Assembly (NCBI GenBank): GCA_028877195.1
Contig: JAPPIL010000160.1
Coordinates: 1-9,648, forward strand
Direction: 5' to 3'
Length of the DNA: 9,648 nucleotides
From: Pseudomonadota bacterium
GTDB taxonomy: Bacteria; Bdellovibrionota_B; Oligoflexia; Oligoflexales; JAPPIL01
The translations under genes were made by a program, and so were the position numbers. Position 1 is the stretch's first letter. Each line of letters begins with the position of its first letter. Below are positions 6,265 to 9,648 of the stretch, in pieces. Below the pieces are notes generated by a model. That model made no database searches, was not told where the DNA came from, and worked only from the letters and a program-made list of their open reading frames with translations.

Positions 6265-8411
6265 ATACTTGGAATAAAATTAACCTCGACTTTAGAGTCG
6301 ATTTCAAAATCATCAAGATTGATAAAAGTTATCGTGTCTTCGCTGGCATCAAGCAGATAGTCCTGTTCATAGACCAATTGTTTGCCGTTGACCTTCACGT
6401 CTGGAGTCATCGTTGCGTCGATGATCGGCACTTGCTCTAAACTAAACGTGTTCTGCGGGTCATAAGCCTTGTAAACTACCCGCACGTCTTGATCGGGGTT
6501 TTGAATCAGCGACGCTAACATCTGACAGCCATAAGAGCCTGCTATATCTATCGTCAGTCCCTCGATGCTCAACTGGCTCTCATCACAGCTGTTGCTGCCG
6601 ATATGTAAAACCACTGACCCACCGACATATGTTTCAGCAAGTTGAACCTTCAAACCGTCAGCTTGAACCTTGACGGGATCGACCATCTGCCTACATCTTA
6701 CCGTATCACCAACTTTAATTTGACTGTCGATAAAGCTCACATAGTCGTCCGTATGATCACTAGTGATACTGCCACCACCCATTGGACAATCGTTATCGGC
6801 GTTACCACTTATTGCGACTTTGCCGAGATTAAAGCAGGCGGTAGTGTCGTTTGGCAACCGATGTTTCGCTTGTTTGAGGAAGTAACGTGTGGGTAAAAAG
6901 CTTGCTTCTATCTTAACTTTCGTATTCGGAGAGGGTGCAACATCAAGCACTACGTAATTTACTTTATTGCCGTCAACGTCAACGTCAACGTCAATACTGA
7001 AGCCTGTGCGACTACCATCAACATAAACCCGCACCGAGTCTGTAATAAGCACCTCGCCTAACTGCGCCTGTGGTAATTCAAACCTTTTCTTCTGCGCTGC
7101 CAGCTTGTAAGAGACCACCAGCTCTGTGTCAGTCGGCCACACGGTTGGCATATCACCTTTGAGTGTCAAGGTCTTGCCTGTAATGCTGTAGTTGGAAACT
7201 GGTCTGTTGTTTACCTTGACACTGACACTGTTCGCGTCGATGTCGCCTTTATTATCTTTTAAAGAGATAGAATTTTTGTATGGCACGGCTGGTATCTTTA
7301 TTTCAAGGGTTTTGGATTCCACGTCGTCACCAATGCGTTTAAAGATAGCGTCATAGTTGCCACCGATCTCGGCGGTAACAGTGAATAGTTTGCTGTTTAG
7401 CCATGCTTGTCGTGCATGTTGCCAGTCATCGTCGCGCTTGTAGCAGGAATTTAAATGCTTACCAACGCGACCACAGTCTTCTATTTTCTTGTCGTCATCG
7501 TATTTGAAATTATATTTTTCTTCTTTGTCAGAATGACAACCAAGTGCGTTACGCTTAAATTTTGCTTTCTTCATCGTGCTACAATCACCTCTTGTGCCAA
7601 AGCATCGCCTCACTGATTCGATACCACACTCCCCATCTTCGCTAGCGATGATCCCATACGCCGCACTACGGGCATTAAGGTAGTCGCGCTTGAAACTAGC
7701 CCCTAATTCACAATAGTGGCTAAACTTATCATTGTAATAGCACTGCATATCCTCATCGGAGACGATGATATAGGCATGGATATTATCATCGCCTTTGCGA
7801 AAGAAGTTAGAGAGCTTTCGTGCCTTGTAAAGAGCGACTTCGTTGTAAAAATCTTTGCTGCGCCCATCCTTTACTTTCACCATATAGTCATACATCTTGT
7901 CAGCCTTCTTGCCGCCAGTCCGCCAAGTAACTTCCCCAACCCTTGTGGTGCCACCCTTACTCGTGCCAGTGATATGCACCCGCCAATGTGAACCCTTCAA
8001 TTTCGTTGCTAACTGGTCGGCGAGTGCTCTAGCTATCCCTTGACGTTCATTATCTTTGAGGGAAGGTGAGTCATCGATGATGATGCCGATGTCGATTTCG
8101 GCTTCGACGACATCTGTCCTAGTCTCCTTTGGTCGGCCGTCTTGTGTTTTGCGCACGGTGGTCAGCTCACCCTGTTCTTTTTGTGTGTGATTGACACTAG
8201 GAGGGGGGTTACGAGGTTCAGAAATTCTTAAGCAACTGTCTTTTTCAGGTTTTGAGAAGTTGATTAATTCCGTCTTCTGACTGCTTTGCTTGATAACGAA
8301 GGTGCTGGCAGACAGGTCTGTAATATAATCACCACCACCGTAGAGAGCCGTGTAATCACGCTGACACGCGACTAACAGCATCATCACAGTCAGACATAAT
8401 CCCCCACGCAT
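6261..8411 (-). CDS. VWA-domain, cysteine-rich lipoprotein with repeated beta-modules
   Basis: A 716-residue predicted lipoprotein, numbered from ATG 8411, which has TTGAGG 6 bases upstream. A GTG at 8432 would add 7 residues but has no Shine-Dalgarno sequence. The signal peptide MRGGLCLTVMMLLVAC puts the lipid on Cys16. A low-complexity polar linker (about 40-100) precedes a von Willebrand A domain (about 105-360). Its metal-site motif DxSxS is DDSPS (113-117), and SDED follows at 218-221, a pairing I associate with VWA lipoproteins of Bdellovibrio-like bacteria. Eight Cys fall in 224-323 and five more in the C-terminal half. With Cys60 there are 14 non-lipid Cys, an even number that fits disulfides outside the cytoplasm. 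Three related beta-rich modules appear near 381-437, 453-507 and 662-715, each ending in a 'T/S-K/E-V-x-V-x-(Y/F)' strand. VWA domains bind ligands through a divalent metal, so adhesion or envelope sensing is plausible but not shown. The domain call is good; the function is unknown. Confidence 0.85.
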   Translation of the reverse strand: MRGGLCLTVMMLLVACQRDYTALYGGGDYITDLSASTFVIKQSSQKTELINFSKPEKDSCLRISEPRNPPPSVNHTQKEQGELTTVRKTQDGRPKETRTDVVEAEIDIGIIIDDSPSLKDNERQGIARALADQLATKLKGSHWRVHITGTSKGGTTRVGEVTWRTGGKKADKMYDYMVKVKDGRSKDFYNEVALYKARKLSNFFRKGDDNIHAYIIVSDEDMQCYYNDKFSHYCELGASFKRDYLNARSAAYGIIASEDGECGIESVRRCFGTRGDCSTMKKAKFKRNALGCHSDKEEKYNFKYDDDKKIEDCGRVGKHLNSCYKRDDDWQHARQAWLNSKLFTVTAEIGGNYDAIFKRIGDDVESKTLEIKIPAVPYKNSISLKDNKGDIDANSVSVKVNNRPVSNYSITGKTLTLKGDMPTVWPTDTELVVSYKLAAQKKRFELPQAQLGEVLITDSVRVYVDGSRTGFSIDVDVDVDGNKVNYVVLDVAPSPNTKVKIEASFLPTRYFLKQAKHRLPNDTTACFNLGKVAISGNADNDCPMGGGSITSDHTDDYVSFIDSQIKVGDTVRCRQMVDPVKVQADGLKVQLAETYVGGSVVLHIGSNSCDESQLSIEGLTIDIAGSYGCQMLASLIQNPDQDVRVVYKAYDPQNTFSLEQVPIIDATMTPDVKVNGKQLVYEQDYLLDASEDTITFINLDDFEIDSKVEVNFIPSI
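6971..6994 (-). repeat. Four tandem copies of a hexanucleotide inside the VWA lipoprotein gene
   Basis: The unit CGTCAA (plus strand; TTGACG on the coding strand) is repeated exactly four times in a row. In frame it encodes alternating Asp and Val (residues 474-480, DVDVDVD) within the second beta-module. Gain or loss of units would keep the frame and change the length by two residues each, so this is a possible source of in-frame length variation. Confidence 0.85.
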
Positions 8412-8509
8412 CGCAAACCTCAACCGATTCACTACCGCATCGGCTGTTGGTTTGTGAAAAATAAATAAAATCTAATAACGCATGTGATATTGAGAGGTTA
8501 TCTGAAAGA
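8412..8509. other. Short spacer between tsaD and the VWA lipoprotein gene
   Basis: Ninety-eight bases. On the minus strand it holds an AT-rich run (TTAGATTTTATTTATTTTT, about 8456-8474) and the Shine-Dalgarno-like TTGAGG just before ATG 8411. I found no clean hairpin before the T-rich run and no -35/-10 pair at good spacing, so neither a terminator nor a promoter can be called. The VWA gene may be read through from tsaD or have a promoter I cannot recognise. Confidence 0.4.
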
Positions 8510-9511
8510 CTACATGACCTGCCAGGTCAAGTCATCGCCGCGCTCGGTCTGTAACAGATAGTAGCCAAGTGAAGCGATCATCGCGGCGTTATCGGTGCAG
8601 AAGTGCGGTGCTGGTAAGTAGATAGGCAAGTCAAAGTGCTGCCGCAACAATGTCCGAAAACGGTGATTAGCCGCGACCCCGCCTGCGACGATCAACGATT
8701 TAATCGTTGCGTCGCAACGCATCTCTAAACGGTCGAGCAGTTGCGCGAATGCTTCTTCCTGAAACGCGTAGCATAGGTCGGCACTGCGCTGCTCGTCAGC
8801 AGTCAGGCGTTCAGCACGGATTATGTTGGCAACGGCGGTCTTTAGGCCTGCATAGCTGAAATTGTTTTTACCCCGCATCACCGCAGGTAGTGCTAATGGT
8901 ATGGTCTGCGAGGTAGAATGCGACTGGGCAAGCTGCGACTGACCAGCAAATTGCTCAACGGCCACGCCTGAATAAGAGGAGAGCTTGAGGAGTTTAGCGA
9001 CCTTATCAAACGCTTCGCCACAAGCATCATCAAGGCTATAGTCGATGACTTTGAAGTCAAGCAGATGCTGCATGCGGTAAAGATTAGTATGCCCGCCTGA
9101 TACTACTAGTGCCAAGCAGGGAAATTTCACCGCATCAGGTGCTAACCCAAGCAAAGCTCCGAAGATATGCGCATCAACATGGTTGACCGCCACAAGCGGC
9201 AAACCAAGTGCTACAGCCATGCCTTTAGCAAACGATGCCCCAACCAACAATGAGCCAACCAAACCAGGACGCTGCGTAACCGCAATCGCATCAAGCGCAT
9301 CACAGTTGATTGCCGCCGCGGTCAGCACTTCTTCAGCCAACGCACCGATATCCGCAACATGTTGCCGTGCCGCTAATTCAGGCACAATGCCGCCATAGCG
9401 TTGGTGTAAAGCAGTTTGACTGACGATCTCCTGTGCTAACACCTCGCGTCCGTTGCGCACCACGGCGAGCGCACAGTCATCACAGCTCGTCTCAATACCG
9501 AAGATAATCAC
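8510..9511 (-). CDS. tsaD: tRNA N6-adenosine threonylcarbamoyltransferase TsaD
   Basis: TsaD transfers the threonylcarbamoyl group from TC-AMP to A37 of tRNAs that read ANN codons, in a complex with TsaB and TsaE in the cytosol. The protein is 333 residues, close to E. coli TsaD (337). Hallmarks: GIETSCDD at 5-12, the metal-binding pair His111/His115 in NHVDAH, SGGHT (138-142), DDACGEAFDKVAKLL (161-175), FSYAGLKTAV (218-227), VAGGVAANHRFR (275-286) and CTDNAAMIA (305-313) with metal-ligand Asp307. The start is GTG 9511-9509, not ATG. It overlaps the upstream TPR gene's TGA in GTGA, and no strong Shine-Dalgarno sequence is seen, so translational coupling is likely. The gene appears complete and should be essential in most bacteria. 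Confidence 0.97.
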   Translation of the reverse strand: MIIFGIETSCDDCALAVVRNGREVLAQEIVSQTALHQRYGGIVPELAARQHVADIGALAEEVLTAAAINCDALDAIAVTQRPGLVGSLLVGASFAKGMAVALGLPLVAVNHVDAHIFGALLGLAPDAVKFPCLALVVSGGHTNLYRMQHLLDFKVIDYSLDDACGEAFDKVAKLLKLSSYSGVAVEQFAGQSQLAQSHSTSQTIPLALPAVMRGKNNFSYAGLKTAVANIIRAERLTADEQRSADLCYAFQEEAFAQLLDRLEMRCDATIKSLIVAGGVAANHRFRTLLRQHFDLPIYLPAPHFCTDNAAMIASLGYYLLQTERGDDLTWQVM

Positions 9512-9648
9512 TTCTTGTTCAATGCTTGGAGTTTTTCATCTGCTTTTGTCGCTTCTTGCGAGTCGGGATAACTTTGCACTATATCTTCGTAAAACAGTTT
9601 AGCTGTCGCAACATCGCCAAGATAACGAAAGCAATCGCCCAATCGCAC
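9508..9648 (-). CDS. C-terminal end of a TPR protein, possibly CpoB/YbgF (runs off the right edge)
   Basis: Forty-six codons and a TGA stop are in frame from the right edge, so the N-terminal part lies outside. The residues form one TPR helix pair and a capping helix: LGDCFRYLGDVATAKLFYEDIV, then SYPDSQEATKADEKLQAL. The ending 'Y/F-x-x-(I/V)-x-x-(Y)-P-x-S-x-x-A-x-x-A-x-x-x-L' is typical of the last repeat of the Tol-Pal accessory protein CpoB/YbgF, which coordinates outer-membrane constriction with peptidoglycan synthesis. Other TPR envelope proteins end the same way, so that identity is tentative. The stop overlaps the tsaD start by 4 bases, so the two genes are almost certainly co-transcribed. 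Confidence 0.8.
   Translation of the reverse strand: MRLGDCFRYLGDVATAKLFYEDIVQSYPDSQEATKADEKLQALNKK

Noticed and set aside
6642..6896. Plus-strand 84-codon frame opposite the C-terminal half of the VWA lipoprotein
   Set aside because: No ribosome-binding site or recognisable domain; it is the complement of a beta-rich coding stretch.
7716..7991. Plus-strand 91-codon frame opposite the VWA domain
   Set aside because: Antisense to the conserved SDED and helix region of a well-supported gene; its hydrophobic start merely mirrors the complementary codons.
9183..9398. Plus-strand 71-codon frame opposite tsaD
   Set aside because: Lies wholly antisense to a strongly conserved gene, with low-complexity Ala/Ser/Thr composition typical of a shadow frame.

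Overview
The window comes from a Gram-negative (diderm) bacterium, most likely a proteobacterium. The evidence is lipoprotein signal peptides on three successive gene products, a LolB-like outer-membrane lipoprotein, an oligopeptidase A (PrlC/OpdA type), a probable CpoB/YbgF-type TPR protein and bacterial TsaD. The TPR-protein plus lolB pairing is familiar from beta- and gammaproteobacteria. The VWA lipoprotein recalls predatory or deltaproteobacterial-type secreted proteins, so I do not assign a lower taxon. Base composition looks moderate throughout. Every convincing gene lies on the minus strand, so the genes are read from the right edge to the left.

Right to left, the window opens with the C-terminal end of a TPR protein (9508-9648), whose stop overlaps by 4 bases the GTG start of tsaD (8510-9511), the catalytic subunit for tRNA t6A synthesis. 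After about 100 bases comes a large, cysteine-rich VWA-domain lipoprotein (6261-8411). Its last codons carry a good promoter for the next gene, opdA (4189-6210), a cytosolic M3 metallopeptidase. A 128-base gap holds a second promoter, placed so that the next transcript should be leaderless. That transcript carries a tight three-gene run: a 581-residue TPR lipoprotein (2315-4060), a LolB-like lipoprotein (1723-2337) and a MurG-type glycosyltransferase (672-1726). Consecutive genes in this run overlap by 23 and 4 bases. All three would act on the envelope: lipoprotein insertion or scaffolding, then lipid II synthesis.

The most notable observation is that murG is broken at a run of seven A. The frame stops right after it, but a -1 shift (or one extra A) restores 46 more codons and brings the protein to 351-355 residues, the normal MurG length. 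The slip sequence A AAA AAT followed at once by TAA fits a recoding site, a transcriptional slippage site, a phase-variable tract, a recent pseudogene or a simple homopolymer sequencing error. The MurG sequence also looks more like the Firmicutes type than the E. coli type, and it sits where ispE often follows lolB.

The left end (281-671) has no well-supported gene. It holds a doubtful 70-codon ORF with a signal-like segment, a sequence resembling an IS3-family terminal repeat, and small hairpins. At the far left a secreted protein gene (1-280) begins behind a strong Shine-Dalgarno sequence and runs off the edge.
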